From the NCBI GenBank assembly GCA_000497125.2, contig CM035320.1:1199197-1263196 (forward strand): a stretch of DNA of 64,000 nucleotides. The letters run 5' to 3'. The stretch comes from Spironucleus salmonicida. Taxonomy: Eukaryota > Fornicata > Diplomonadida > Hexamitidae. Under the pieces are notes generated by a model that did not search any database, was not told the origin of the DNA, and saw only the letters and a list, made by a program, of their open reading frames with translations. The position numbers and the translations under genes are program-made. Below, piece by piece: positions 45,718-56,451 of this stretch (positions within the stretch are counted from its first letter, which is position 1; each line of letters starts with the position of its first letter).

Positions 45718-46002
45718 TCTTGGAAGATAGTTAGATATTACTTTATTATTAGAATATAATATAAGATAATAGAAACTAGAAACATCGAGTGAATTAAAAA
45801 CTATAATAACAATCAATTACATATATTTTCGGATTAATAAGATAACTATAATATAAAATAACTAAGAAACTATGTTGCTATATTAAAAATTATTTTAATT
45901 TACATATCTAGGGAGATGTTGTTTTAGAATTGATTACTAAAAATGAATGTATGTCAAAAGCCTTTTTTACAGTTACAAACTCTAAATATTAACAAATTTA
46001 AC

Positions 46003-46524
46003 TCATTTCTTAATTTTCAGCCATTCCTTATAAAAAGATAGGACCCCTTGTCTATCTGCAACACTAGCTTTATTCCACTTATCGCCCCAAGATGTTTTGT
46101 CACAATCCGCTTCGAACTTTTCATCTAAAATCTTACGAACTTTTGCAGATGCTGGAAGATAATCTGGAGCGAATTATCGCCTAAAACGCTTAATAAATGC
46201 CACGAAATAAAAGAGTTTTAAATTCTTTTCATCTAATTTCAGGTTTTTCGGCTCCTTCTTGGATTGCTTTTTCTCAGCTTTTTCTGCCTCTTCAGCAGCC
46301 TTTGCCTCAGGGTTTTATTCGTAAAATTTGATCAAATCTGTATTATACTGCTCACGTTGCTCAGTTGCCTTTTTGCTATAATCTTAGCGCTGCTCTTCTG
46401 TGAGGTCTTTCCAGCGTTAAGACATAGCCTTTGCCTATTCTCCTATTGAAAGATGAGAATATTGAGATCGAATTTCAGCCTAAAATAAGAAATATGATGT
46501 GGATGGCTTCTGGGGCCTTTACAT
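46003..46524 (-). CDS. HMG-box protein
   Basis: 173 aa. Residues 2-75 are an HMG box: QRPQKPSTSYFLFQAEIRSQ opens helix 1 (the 'PKRP.saF..F' motif), then AKAMSQRWKDLTEEQRQDYS. A basic linker (EKKQSKKEPK) is followed by a second helical region (FYFVAFIKRFRRQFAPDYLP). HMG-box proteins bind and bend DNA in chromatin. Higher GC than neighbours, in keeping with a well-expressed gene. CCACTCC element 11 bp upstream. Confidence 0.85.
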
Positions 46525-46535
46525 TAATTTGAAGT

Positions 46536-46542
46536 GGAGTGG
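46536..46542 (-). promoter_or_regulatory. CCACTCC element upstream of HMG-box gene
   Basis: Minus-strand CTTAACCACTCCACTTC, nearly the same as the IFT144 and centrin elements, ends 11 bp before the ATG. Confidence 0.55.
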
Positions 46543-46600
46543 TTAAGATTAAAAAAATATATTGAAATATATATTAATTAAATATTTTCTTACTGTTCTC

Positions 46601-48157
46601 ATGACTGAATTTACTATTAGGATACATTTTAGTATGGAAGAATAAACTTTAGATATAAACTAGTTATTAACAAATTAATTATAAATAATTTCGAATTCTG
46701 CAATATATTTTACGCCTATTCTTACTACCTAACAAATTTTATCAGAAGAGAAGATTATCTATCCGTGTACGGAAAGAATTGAGGGATTTGAAGAAATATA
46801 CGCCATTATACCACCATAGTTATCTAATTTATTATCAACAATCTCACCATAATAAACATTTATTCCATAAATTTAATTTGATATGATCGTAGAAAAAGCA
46901 GAAAATCAGTATTTACTTGCTCCGACATATGTCAGTCAAATAGAAAATAAATATTCAGTCTGCTTAAGAAATATACCATTTATTTTTACATATATTCCGG
47001 AATCTCCATTTTCGGCATTATATAAATCGGCTATGCGGTTACGGGTAGAAGATTTAAAGCCAGACATTTTATAGTCATATTTCTCTGGAGATTTTAGTTC
47101 AGATTATTACTATCCTCCTAGAATTCTTAGCTACAAATATAAAATGTTTCTTAAAAAAGAATTTTCTGACTCGATCTCAAGGTTAAATTAAATATTTCAT
47201 TTGGTGGAGCAAGATTTTATTTATCTGAAAAGTTAAGATACTTTACCTATTAACTCTAGGTTATATTTACCTTTTTATTCAAAAATAATGATTTTTAAAT
47301 AACTTCATATTTTTTAGTACATTAAAAAATAATATAAAATTTACGTTATCTTATCAAACCTATAGAAAGAAATCTACATAGATATGGATAATACATTAAC
47401 AGTTGAAAAATTTTACAGTGTATATCTGAATACAGTTTTATATAGATGTTATTATTATAATTTTCAAAGCCAGTATCAGTTAATTGATGAAAATTTGCAA
47501 ATAATAAATACAAATTTGCCTTAAACTTTTTATTTAAGGTAAATTTAAGCAGATAATCAGTCATTGTAAATGAAATAGATTAGGCTGGAAGTTGATATCA
47601 GTGTTTTAAAATGGTAAAAAATGCAATCCATATCTAATTTACCACAAAAAAATTGGAAATTCGATTTAAGAACATATTTAGTTTAATGTGATGAATCTTA
47701 ATTTAATCCGTAAATTTCATACAATGGACTTTGTAAGTATCGTGAAGTTCCTTTTGCTGAAGAATAGTTTTGTTTGACTGATTCAGAAAAAAATGATATA
47801 TTTACAGAATTTCATAATAAAAGATAATATAAACCGCAAAAATAAGCATATTTAAAAAATGCTTATGAAATTGAGTACATCGTGGCAAGAAAGCCTCTTC
47901 ATCAAAAATAAAGTAAATTTTATCCAAATATTCAGCATTAGTAGTTTTTAATTCATTGGGTGGGATATCGAATTCAAGATAGAACATGGGAACCAGAGGA
48001 AAATGTCCTTGAAAATTGCTGTGCAGTAATAGCATTTAATTAGGTGTTTGGTTAGCTTGATAAAAATTCAGTAAATGGATTACTTGATGAATAAAATTTA
48101 GAAGAAATTTAAGTTAACCTAGTAAAACTATAAGAAAAAATATATAATGAGCAGTGA
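46601..48157 (+). CDS. Protein with C-terminal chromodomain, 518 aa
   Basis: Residues about 418-475 form a chromodomain: YEIEYIVARKPLHQ, then FLIHWVGYRIQDRTWEPEEN (the 'fLVKWkGY....sTWEP.eNL' signature with the Trp-Gly-Tyr and Trp-Glu-Pro aromatic cage positions). The preceding 400 residues are beta-rich and unnamed (ILTTQQILSEEKIIYPCTER). Likely a chromatin reader of methylated histone tails. A lineage-specific N-terminus means its other activity is unknown; a retroelement origin is possible for chromodomain proteins, but no integrase or protease motif was seen. 76 bp divergent from the HMG-box gene. Confidence 0.75.
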
Positions 48158-48331
48158 CTTATTATATATATCTTTAAAATTTTAGTAATAGTATATCTTT
48201 AACTAAACCTTTTATTGGTAAAGTAGTGTGATGGATTCTACATGACAGGAGAATACAATAATTATATAGTTTACTATAATATTAAAATATAAACATTCAA
48301 TTATTAAGAATTATGAGTAATTATTATTGTA

Positions 48332-48706
48332 ATGACATTGATACTTTCTTTTAATAATATAATGTAAAAAATTAACCGTAAGTACTCCTGTGGGATTCGA
48401 TCTTAGACTCATGTAGTACAGATACCGAGTATGATCCATATTTTACCTTAAAATAATATTGCTATTCCGCCTTTACCTAATAAAAATATAAATTAGTCTA
48501 GATAACTTAAAGGTCTTCTTGCTTAATTTGAGCAAGATTAAATTAAACACTTCACAATGCCATAGATAACATATCTTAACTTAGTGGATGATTAGAACGA
48601 TATATTTAATCTTTCAGGATCTGGTCGATCTATATTCAGTCCTAAATGTCAAGGATTTAAAAATAGTGTTGTAACTGATTTAAGTATAATTGAGGAAGAA
48701 TAGTGA
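48332..48706 (+). CDS. Hypothetical protein, 124 aa; possible frameshift
   Basis: This frame reads MTLILSFNNIMQKINRKYSC at its start and ends SPKCQGFKNSVVTDLSIIEE. The C-terminal ~80 residues (RQLKGLLAQFEQDQIKHFTM) look convincing. The N-terminal part is less so: the overlapping frame from ATG 48313 gives MSNYYCNDIDTFFQQYNVKN, which looks more natural, up to about 48455. The true protein may join the two through a one-base indel (real or sequencing error) in the T/A-rich run near 48445-48460. Confidence 0.45.
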
Positions 48707-49122
48707 ATTTCTATAAATACGTTCACTGACATTAATATGATGTTACTTTTGATATACTATTTTGGCTACTTTGTTAATCGGTGATATTATGACTTAATGC
48801 AAAATTTCAATTAACACTATAACAATTAAGATAATTTTATTTAACTTTTTATTAATATGAATTTATATTTTAATTTACTTATTAAAGTCAATAGTCATTA
48901 GAAGTCGATACTAAGTAATTATCGAATTATTAACACTATTTCTTATTAAGAAGATTATACTACTTATAATAGTTAGCATTAATTCATTGAGTATCTCTAT
49001 TATAGACTTCAAAATTAAATAAGAGGAAAATTTTGATCCTTATATTTTTATTATGTTCTAATTTATATAATTATTATATCATAATAATAATATCAACTAC
49101 AACCTCATTCATACCGCCATAA
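48707..49122. other. AT-rich intergenic stretch
   Basis: No gene or repeat recognised. Confidence 0.6.
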
Positions 49123-50040
49123 ATGTCTCGTCGATCATCATTGCTATCTTCAGTTGTTTCAAACAACCCAAATACTGTGCCATCAGATGCAGTAGCTGAT
49201 AAATTACTCATTTCGCTCAAACAGAACCGCCCAACTTCAACAAAATCAAATATATCACTCCGAATCCCGTCCGCAAAATCTACTACTTCTACTAACCTTC
49301 CGACAAACCGGTCTATATCACAAATAGACTTTCCATAAAATACAGAATTAAAGGCCTATAAAATAAGCATTGAAATCTAGAACTCCAAAAATTAATTCGA
49401 CCAAAAAATTACAGAAACCGTTATATAGTCTCGTGGAACTGGAGATTCTGTACCATTTCATTTTGAAAAGTATCCAGAATTTTACGAAAACTACAAACCT
49501 AGTCTTCCTTTTAAGCAAAAGAAACTTGATGAAGATCGGAGAATTGCCGGCGAAAAAGTAATCAAGACGTTTAATTATAGATATCACTTAAACCATATGT
49601 AGCCTTAATAAAGAGCAATAAAGCCAGGATTTTCTGACTATAATAGTATTTTAACAGGTGAATTAAATACTGCTAGCGCAGATATAGCATTACGAGTATA
49701 AGAGCTGAAATTATAATAGGAAGGATACGATATGAAGATATTAAAACCCGAATAAAGGAAGCAAGTTATAGCTTTTGGAAGACCGAATATTTAACCACGA
49801 ACAATTTCAGATATGGTATAACTTCAAGAGGCAGAAAAGTTTTAGATGAAGCTCGAGTAAAGTGATATTTTGGGAGAGAAGATTAAGCATGGTAAAAACA
49901 TTGGCAAATATGCAAATAATGCATTTAGAAGAGGTGCAGCAAGTTAGATGAGCTAAAGTTAGTATTAAATCGAACAAACTGGGAGGGTTATTGGTCATGA
50001 TGAATTGGAACATTCTGTACCTCCTTAGAGACCATACTGA
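49123..50040 (+). CDS. Hypothetical Ser/Thr-rich protein, 305 aa
   Basis: Low-complexity basic N-terminus (MSRRSSLLSSVVSNNPNTVP; PSAKSTTSTNLPTNRSISQI) followed by a central region with aromatic/charged content (FHFEKYPEFYENYKPSLPFK) and a helical C-terminal half. The compositional style (disordered start, Pro/Tyr motifs, helical end) is common in axonemal or basal-body proteins, but no family is recognised. 5' ~250 bp are GC-richer. Confidence 0.6.
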
Positions 50041-50551
50041 ATTATTTGGTTGTTTTTTAGTGTATAACTTTATATTAAGGGTTAGAAGTTTATAAGTTTA
50101 ACATATTATGTGCATGAAATTTGATTTTTATAATTTAGAGATTATTTTATTTTTAGAAAGATCGATTAGACAATTAATATTTTATCTTAATAAATAGAAT
50201 TTTTTGCTTTTATCATTGTATAGCAATGAGGTATGCTATTTTAAATAATCATATACTAGTAGTATAATTTTGATAGTATTGTATTGAATATCAATTTTGG
50301 TGTCTATTGCATTATTATCTAGTATAAATATATATAATATTGTTTTTTAATCTACTTACTATGTGTTTCTTATTCATTAAAGACTTATATATAAGATACT
50401 TATGATGTATAGTTGACTGCAATTAATGATCAATTAATGTGCAAATTATCCCCATCAAACATACAGATTAAAAGTTAAATGAAACTATTTTTAGTTTCAG
50501 ATCATCTAATTATTATAACTGATAAATAAATAATTTATATTTTAAAGATTA
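50041..50551. other. AT-rich intergenic stretch
   Basis: No gene or repeat recognised. Confidence 0.6.
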
Positions 50552-51175
50552 ATGCCAAGTAAAGAAAACTCCGAATAAGCTCCATTAAGCTAGGTAAAAC
50601 CTGAATAAGATACTATTTCATCTGAATAATTACCTAATAAGAAATAATAAAATAATAAAAAGGTTGCATAAACCCTTAAAATTCCTATTCTTATTTTTAA
50701 TATTATCGGTACAGCATGCGTGTTTTCCCAAGGGATATGTAGTATTTTACGCTCTGTTGATGGTTTATAGTCTTCTAAACCGAAATTTTAGGATATCCAG
50801 ACGCTCATTATTTCCTTCTTCATCAGCGTGGCCGAGCTGTTTATATTCCTGGTCATCATTACCAAGAGAAAGCTCAGACTAAAATTGGAGAGCTGGTTCA
50901 CTCTCACCAAGAGTATCCATTCCTACTTCGTGGTGCAGATCCTGTTCTCGTTCATCTAGGGCCCGCAGGACATCTTCCCCTCGCCTGGCACCACCGTACT
51001 TCCCAATGTGTTCTACACCACCTACAACACCGCGCTATCCTATCTGCTGATAGCTGGATGGATCTGCAACACAGTAGCTTACCTGCTATACATGGTTGCC
51101 GCGGCGAACAGGAAGACGCAGTACAAGGCCGCAAAGAAGGCTGGGGCCGAGTCTGAGGTCATCCAGCTGTACTGA
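50552..51175 (+). CDS. Multi-pass membrane protein, 207 aa
   Basis: A Gln/Lys/Ser-rich cytosolic N-terminus (about 45 residues with many TAA/TAG Gln codons) is followed by about four hydrophobic segments (ILIFNIIGTACVFSQGIC; ISFFISVAELFIFLVIITK; SYFVVQILFSFIQ; LSYLLIAGWICNTVAYLLYM) and a basic C-terminal tail. Family not recognised. The gene starts AT-rich and becomes clearly GC-rich after about 50790, within the coding sequence, so composition changes mid-gene. Confidence 0.7.
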
Positions 51176-51511
51176 GGTATGTTTTCACTTAGGAACTGCG
51201 CAAGGGTTTCCAGGTATCACGCTAGAGGCGAAATATGACTACGTGATCCCGACAACAGCGCCCGCAGAAATTTCATGGCACCCTGCATCTTTGCTGGCCT
51301 GGCTGCGCAACTCATGCCGCCCTCCTATATCGTACGCTGCCCTGCACTCGTCCACAATTTCCATCTGCCACCTGCCCACGCTATGCAATACCCTGCTGCG
51401 CTGCCAGGATGCTGCCACTTTCCGGGCAGGCGCCGCTCGCTGCCACCACAGCGTTAAACCTGGCCGGCCAGCTAATGCCCACACTAGGTGCCATACACTT
51501 ATCGTTACCAT
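51176..51511. other. Unexplained GC-rich intergenic block
   Basis: About 330 bp of GC-rich sequence between the membrane-protein gene and the first tRNA. It holds a 12-bp perfect palindrome (CTGGCCGGCCAG, 51460-51471) and a 108-codon minus-strand ORF (51185-51511, starting MVTISVWHLVWALAG). Plus-strand frames are open as well, so an ORF here can be chance. Could be a structured ncRNA gene, a decayed gene, or spacer. Confidence 0.4.
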
Positions 51512-51585
51512 GCTCCTGTGGCGTAATTGGATAGCGCACTTGACTACGGATCAAGGGGCTGCAAGTTCAAGTCTTGCCAGGTGCA
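51512..51585 (+). tRNA. tRNA-Arg(ACG), copy 1
   Basis: 74 nt cloverleaf. Acceptor GCTCCTG/CAGGTGC has one T-T mismatch at 3:70. D arm GCG..CGC, anticodon stem CTTGA/TCAAG with loop CTACGGA (anticodon ACG, decodes CGN after A34 editing), T arm GCAAG/CTTGC with loop TTCAAGT, discriminator A. A run of five T at 51588-51592 is the Pol III terminator. Identical to the copy at 54437. Confidence 0.92.
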
Positions 51586-52414
51586 AATTTTTCATCCGAG
51601 GATATGGTCTATCTAATAATAATGAGATGCAGTATTTACGCTTCTAGATGATATAGAGTCCTACATATCGATTCTTCGCTGTCCCTGAGTACAAGTGTCT
51701 CTAGTCATCCTATATAGGTAGTAAACACAGAGTGGTTCTAGTTTGTCAAAAACCAAAGAACACGCCGTTTAAAATGTCCAGTGTACTCCCTATAAAATCA
51801 CTTCTGGTTTTGGATGTTTAGTATTTTGGGGTTATATACTAAGAAGAATATTTTAAGTTGAAAGACATCGAAATTTATATTTTACTTTTATTTTAGTGCT
51901 TTTGCTGCTAACTGATAATTTATATTGCTTATGATATACATATTCTAAGCATATCTAACTAACTGTTTAAGATGATATTGTTATTAATATTACAGCAACA
52001 TGCTTTGATTCTTTATAGACTGAGACTATTAATTGACCAGTACGATGTATGAATTACCTTAGTTATTAATATTTCCATGCCAAAAAATTTAGTAAAATAA
52101 TAAATTTAAATTATTATATTTTCTGCTAATTTTAAAGTGCTTAAAATTCAAATTTCGCCCAATAATATTTATTCTCCTTCATAATCAGGAGCTGTTGTGA
52201 TTTCTGCAATTTTGCGATTCACAGTTCTCGCAGATACATTCCAAGTGCACCCCACGGTCATTTTTCTTCGTCGCCGAAACCAACCAAATATTATTTTCTG
52301 ACTTGCCGCGGTATCGCAGGCCACCCAAAATCTGGTTTTTTGCTAAGGAGACGCAGATTTGGCTTCCGCTCCATTTCCACAAAAACTCACTTTACGAACC
52401 TGCGAGCAACTAAA
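51586..52414. other. Intergenic; possible minus-strand ORFs near 52190-52400
   Basis: Contains the T5 terminator of the first tRNA, then AT-rich spacer to about 52190. From there to the KCS start the DNA is GC-rich. On the minus strand one frame is open but lacks an ATG (ends ECICENCESQNCRNHNSS, a Cys-rich tail), and another gives a short ORF from an internal ATG (MTVGCTWNVSARTVNRKIAE). None is convincing enough to call. Confidence 0.4.
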
Positions 52415-53878
52415 ATGCAGTACCTTTCCGCCATGTCGGGTGTCCAGTAAAAGGTCCTTTTCACAGTTTTGGCCCTCGCAGTGCCCTGCCTGTATCGGCG
52501 TCTCAGCCGGTCAAATTTCTACCTGCGCGACTTCGCAGTCTACCGCGCCCCCATTTCTTACCAGACGACTGGGACCGAAATGCTTAGGATCGCGCGCAAC
52601 TTCCACTTCTCGGCTGACGCGGCCAGCTTTGTCCGGCGCCTGCACTCGAAAACTGGTCTAGGACCGCGTGTGGCCGTCCCGCCGCATCTGCGCGCGCAGC
52701 AGCATTCGATCGAGGACGCCAGAAAAGAAGCATCTGACGTCATGTTCGCGACGATCGATGAACTGCTGCTGAAAACGCGAATTGTGCCCTCGGAAATCGG
52801 CGTTGTGGTGACGAACTGCTCGCTGTTCAACCCCACACCCTCGCTCGCATCCATGCTGATCAAAAAGTACCAGTTTCCGCCAACCACGCACGCATATTCG
52901 CTGGGAGGTATGGGCTGCGGTGCAGGACCTGTGGCAGTGGATTTGGTGCGGGCCATGATGAAGTTTTACGGCTGCAAGTATGGGCTCCTACTGAGCACAG
53001 AAAACATGACGCAACACTTCTACAACGGCGAGGATCGCTCTATGCTGCTCCCGAACACGTTGTTTAGAATGGGAGGAGCTGCAATGTTATTCACGAGCGA
53101 GAGAAAAGGGTCGAAATACGCCTTGCAGAATCTTATAAAAACACATAACGGACGAGATAAGAGCAGTTACGAATCTGTTTATCAGACTATAGACAACGCA
53201 GGTAAAACAGGTGTTCGTCTAGATAGAAGTATCACAAAGTGTGCTTAAAATGCTCTTAAAAATAATTTGCATAGGTTACTGCCAAGATGCCTGCCTAAAT
53301 ACGAACTTTTTAGATTTTTAGCTTCAAATTTGTATAGGAAAATTACCAAATAGTAGCCTGAGGTAATGCCGAAAATATGTTCCGGAATAGATAAATTCTG
53401 CTTCCACTGCGGTGGAAGGGGTGTTTTAGACGGAATGTAGTAGATGTTTAATCTGAATAAATAATAGATGGAGGCATCTAGAGCTGCTCTGTGGCGCTAT
53501 GGGAATACTTCTTCGGCGTCGATTTGGTACGGACTGGCATACCATGAAAATTAGGGAGTAAAAAGAGGCGATAATATATGGTAGATTGCTTTTGGAAGTG
53601 GTTTTAAAGCGAATTCACTCGTCTGGCGCAGTTTGGGTAGCAAAAACATAACCAAGTTTTGTGATGAAGAATGGAAATGGGATGAGTAAGAAGGATACGA
53701 TTTGATAGACTAAGAGGTACTGGATATCGATTATCATAAGGAAGATGAAGAAAAAAAAGTTTAAGATGAAGAAAATGAGTTTCAGTAGTTCTTATAAAAG
53801 TATTGGGGAAGAATTGAGATTTTAAGGGGGTGCAATATAAGGGATGTTAAATAGGAGATTTGTATGGTCCATGAGTGA
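52415..53878 (+). CDS. 3-ketoacyl-CoA synthase (plant KCS/FAE1-type)
   Basis: 487 aa, normal for KCS. It condenses malonyl-CoA with long acyl-CoA in very-long-chain fatty acid elongation at the ER. One N-terminal membrane helix (VLFTVLALAVPCLY), then the FAE1/CUT1 domain: TNCSLFNPTPSLASML, the catalytic Cys in GGMGCGAGPVAVDL (about residue 168), LSTENMTQHFYNGEDRSMLL, the catalytic His in FCFHCGGRGVLDGM (about 330) and Asn in WRYGNTSSASIWYG (about 362), then IWQIAFGSGFKANSLVWRSL. An extra acidic C-terminal tail is present. The 5' half is GC-rich, the 3' half AT-rich with TAA/TAG Gln codons. Family best known from plants and some algae and protists. Confidence 0.93.
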
Positions 53879-54436
53879 TGAATTGTAAATTTTTATAATT
53901 AATAATGTGTTTAAAGGTAATATGATATCAAAATAACTTATTTTGTAGTAGATATAGTGTTTAGCTAACTATGTAACAAAATTATATTATTATAATATGT
54001 AATTATATGTTAAAGTAAAATTAAGTTTGAACTAGTTAATATTTCCTTTGAACATTTATAGTCATATATCAGTTGTAAGCAAGGCTGAAGTACAAAAGTA
54101 AATTTTTAAACTAAGTAATGGATTATGAATTTTATAAAAATATTGAATTAACCACACTAATTAAGAACTTTAGTTGGCGTAACTTATATTATGACAATGC
54201 TAGCTTCTATATTATTATATACCAAAAGATTTATTTAATTCTTTGTGTTACATTTCTAGTAAACAATACTATATAAAACTTAGTGATTAGTAATAATAGG
54301 TAAGATAAAGTATGGTTTAAAGCTTCTATTTATCTTACGAAGAATTGGTTCCATGTTCTGCTCCTTGTATACTTGAGGCGAATTTCTATATTCTACAAGT
54401 TAAAAAATATTATTATAGATACATTATTATGAATAT
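53879..54436. other. AT-rich intergenic stretch with a weak 104-codon ORF
   Basis: A plus-strand ORF (54118-54432, starting MDYEFYKNIELTTLIKNFSW, hydrophobic centre) ends 5 bp before the second tRNA. It could be real but is within chance length for this composition. Confidence 0.45.
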
Positions 54437-54510
54437 GCTCCTGTGGCGTAATTGGATAGCGCACTTGACTACGGATCAAGGGGCTGCAAGTTCAAGTCTT
54501 GCCAGGTGCA
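54437..54510 (+). tRNA. tRNA-Arg(ACG), copy 2
   Basis: Same 74 nt as copy 1, including the 3:70 mismatch. Identity extends through the trailing AAATTTTT (terminator T5 at 54513-54517) and two bases upstream. Its flanks are otherwise unrelated and AT-rich. The stop of the convergent kinase gene is 8 bp beyond it. Confidence 0.92.
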
Positions 54511-54518
54511 AATTTTTA

Positions 54519-56420
54519 TCACTCAAAAGCTGACCAATCTACCTTGAAATCTATTCGTTCTGCTGTCAGTACCTCCTCGTCTACGGCTACGGCTGGATCA
54601 CAACGTTCATCTAAACCAAATCCAATACAGTAACCATACTTGCAGACGCTGTAGCGTAACACACGGATAAACTTTGCTGTATCTGGGCTTACCTTTGTCA
54701 GATTCTCATCAACACCAAATAAGGCAATAATCTTGGGTAGGGGATACGAGTTAACCTATCGCTACAATTAAGAAATAGAAGGGAAAAATAACTGCGTTTT
54801 AAGCTGATTCATTCGGTTCAATGCTAATGCTATAGCAGATTTAGATAATAACTTCTATGGTTAAAAGTTAACACGAAGCGCATTTTAGCACCTCAATAGA
54901 CGACCAGTATCAATTATTTATTTTTCTGGGATCTTGTTTATAATATCAACTGAAAACTAACCAGAAGGAGGTAATTGTGCTGTAGTTGGAGAGAAAAATA
55001 CCAATTATCCATGATGTCTTTCAGTAGCACCACATTTCGAGCATAATAAATCTTTAACTGTAAGTTCTTTACACCACGTACAGTATGCTCTGTTATATGG
55101 TTTAAATTTTTAAATGATAAACTCCTTTAATTTATCTTAATTTTGTTAACTCGTATATATTTTAATTATTGCGTCCTTCAATTAAAATTAGAAATAACCA
55201 GTTTTTTGTTCATAACTTACCCACTAAATTATAATAAATTCTTCAAAATATACATTCGAATTTTAATTTATAAGAATCATTCTATGAAAATCTGTAATTA
55301 ATAAATGACTCTACTACTAGGATCCATTATACTCAACTTATGCCTGTAAATAGTATATACAATTTTCTTAAAGTAATAAAAATTTTTTTAATTGGGCCGT
55401 TTTTAATACAATTTTATGATCTGATATATTAAACTATTTATTGAGCTTCATATTTGTACGTTGTGCCTACATTATATCTTTTTTAATTTCTAAAACATTA
55501 ACTAGTTAGAATTGCTCGAGTTTGTCAAAGTTAATACCTTGAAAATACTCAAATTCTTTCAGCATTTTCCAACCTCCTTAAAATCGTGAATATGGATTCT
55601 TTTCAAGGCATTTAAGCGTAAAATTACGAAGATTTTCTGGCATAGCATCAAAATACTTCTCTGCATTATCTTTTAATGCAAAATAAGGAAGGCCAGATGC
55701 TAATTCAAAAGATATAAGGCCAATTCCATAAATATCAGTCGGGGAAGAATAGTATGCTTTAGCATTTTAAATTTCGGGGGCTTAATACTATTATGTACCG
55801 ACAAAAGATTATGCCTACGTTTACCTAGGTGTCTAAAGGTTTGACTATCTTCCTGAAGAAAGGCGAGTACGTCTACGCACAAATGGTTCCAATCCTTTTG
55901 ACATTTCAAATTCGTCATCTGGCATCTTCTTTATAGTTCCAAAATCTGATATTCTGACATGTCCATTTCGATTTATAAGAATATTTTGAGGTTTTACGTC
56001 ACGATGCGAGAAACCTGCATTATGTATTTAACAGAAACCCTCTACTATTTATGCTATTATTATTTGTATATACTTTGGAGGCAGTTTATTATAGGTTTTT
56101 ATTATTTGAGATAAGTCCATTGGAGCAAACTCCATAACAATGATTTGATATTATTCATATGTGAATCTATTCAGTGCCTTAATGACAAAATGTAAGTCTC
56201 TAAAATAAATAAATGCATTTACTTCAGCTTGAAGTGAGTTTTTGTCCGATTCAGTTTTTAATAACTAAGTATTGATTATTTTCATTGCTACCTCCTAACC
56301 ATCTGTAATTTTTGTCGCTCTATAAATAACCCCAAATGCTCCGCTACCTATTTCTTCATGAATTCTATATTTGTCTAGCTCAATTGATTACTCACTACCT
56401 GATAACCCAGGTATCTGCAT
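54519..56420 (-). CDS. PDK1-like protein kinase with C-terminal zinc-ribbon extension
   Basis: 633 aa, one frame. Kinase domain residues ~17-290: glycine loop [16 protein letters not shown] lysine, HRDVKPQN catalytic loop, DFG, activation segment SFVGTQQYQAPEIQNAKAYY (PDK1 has SFVGTAQYVSPE), [20 protein letters not shown]. The insert before the activation segment is Ser/Thr/Arg-rich. Residues ~370-435 ([20 protein letters not shown]) could be a PH-like domain, as in PDK1. At ~445-462 lies a CxxC-x9-CxxC knuckle ([17 protein letters not shown]), followed by ~170 unnamed residues. Phosphoinositide-regulated AGC-kinase kinase is the best guess; the kinase call itself is firm. Confidence 0.8.
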
Positions 56421-56451
56421 TTCAATTAGAAAATAATATATAATAATATAT

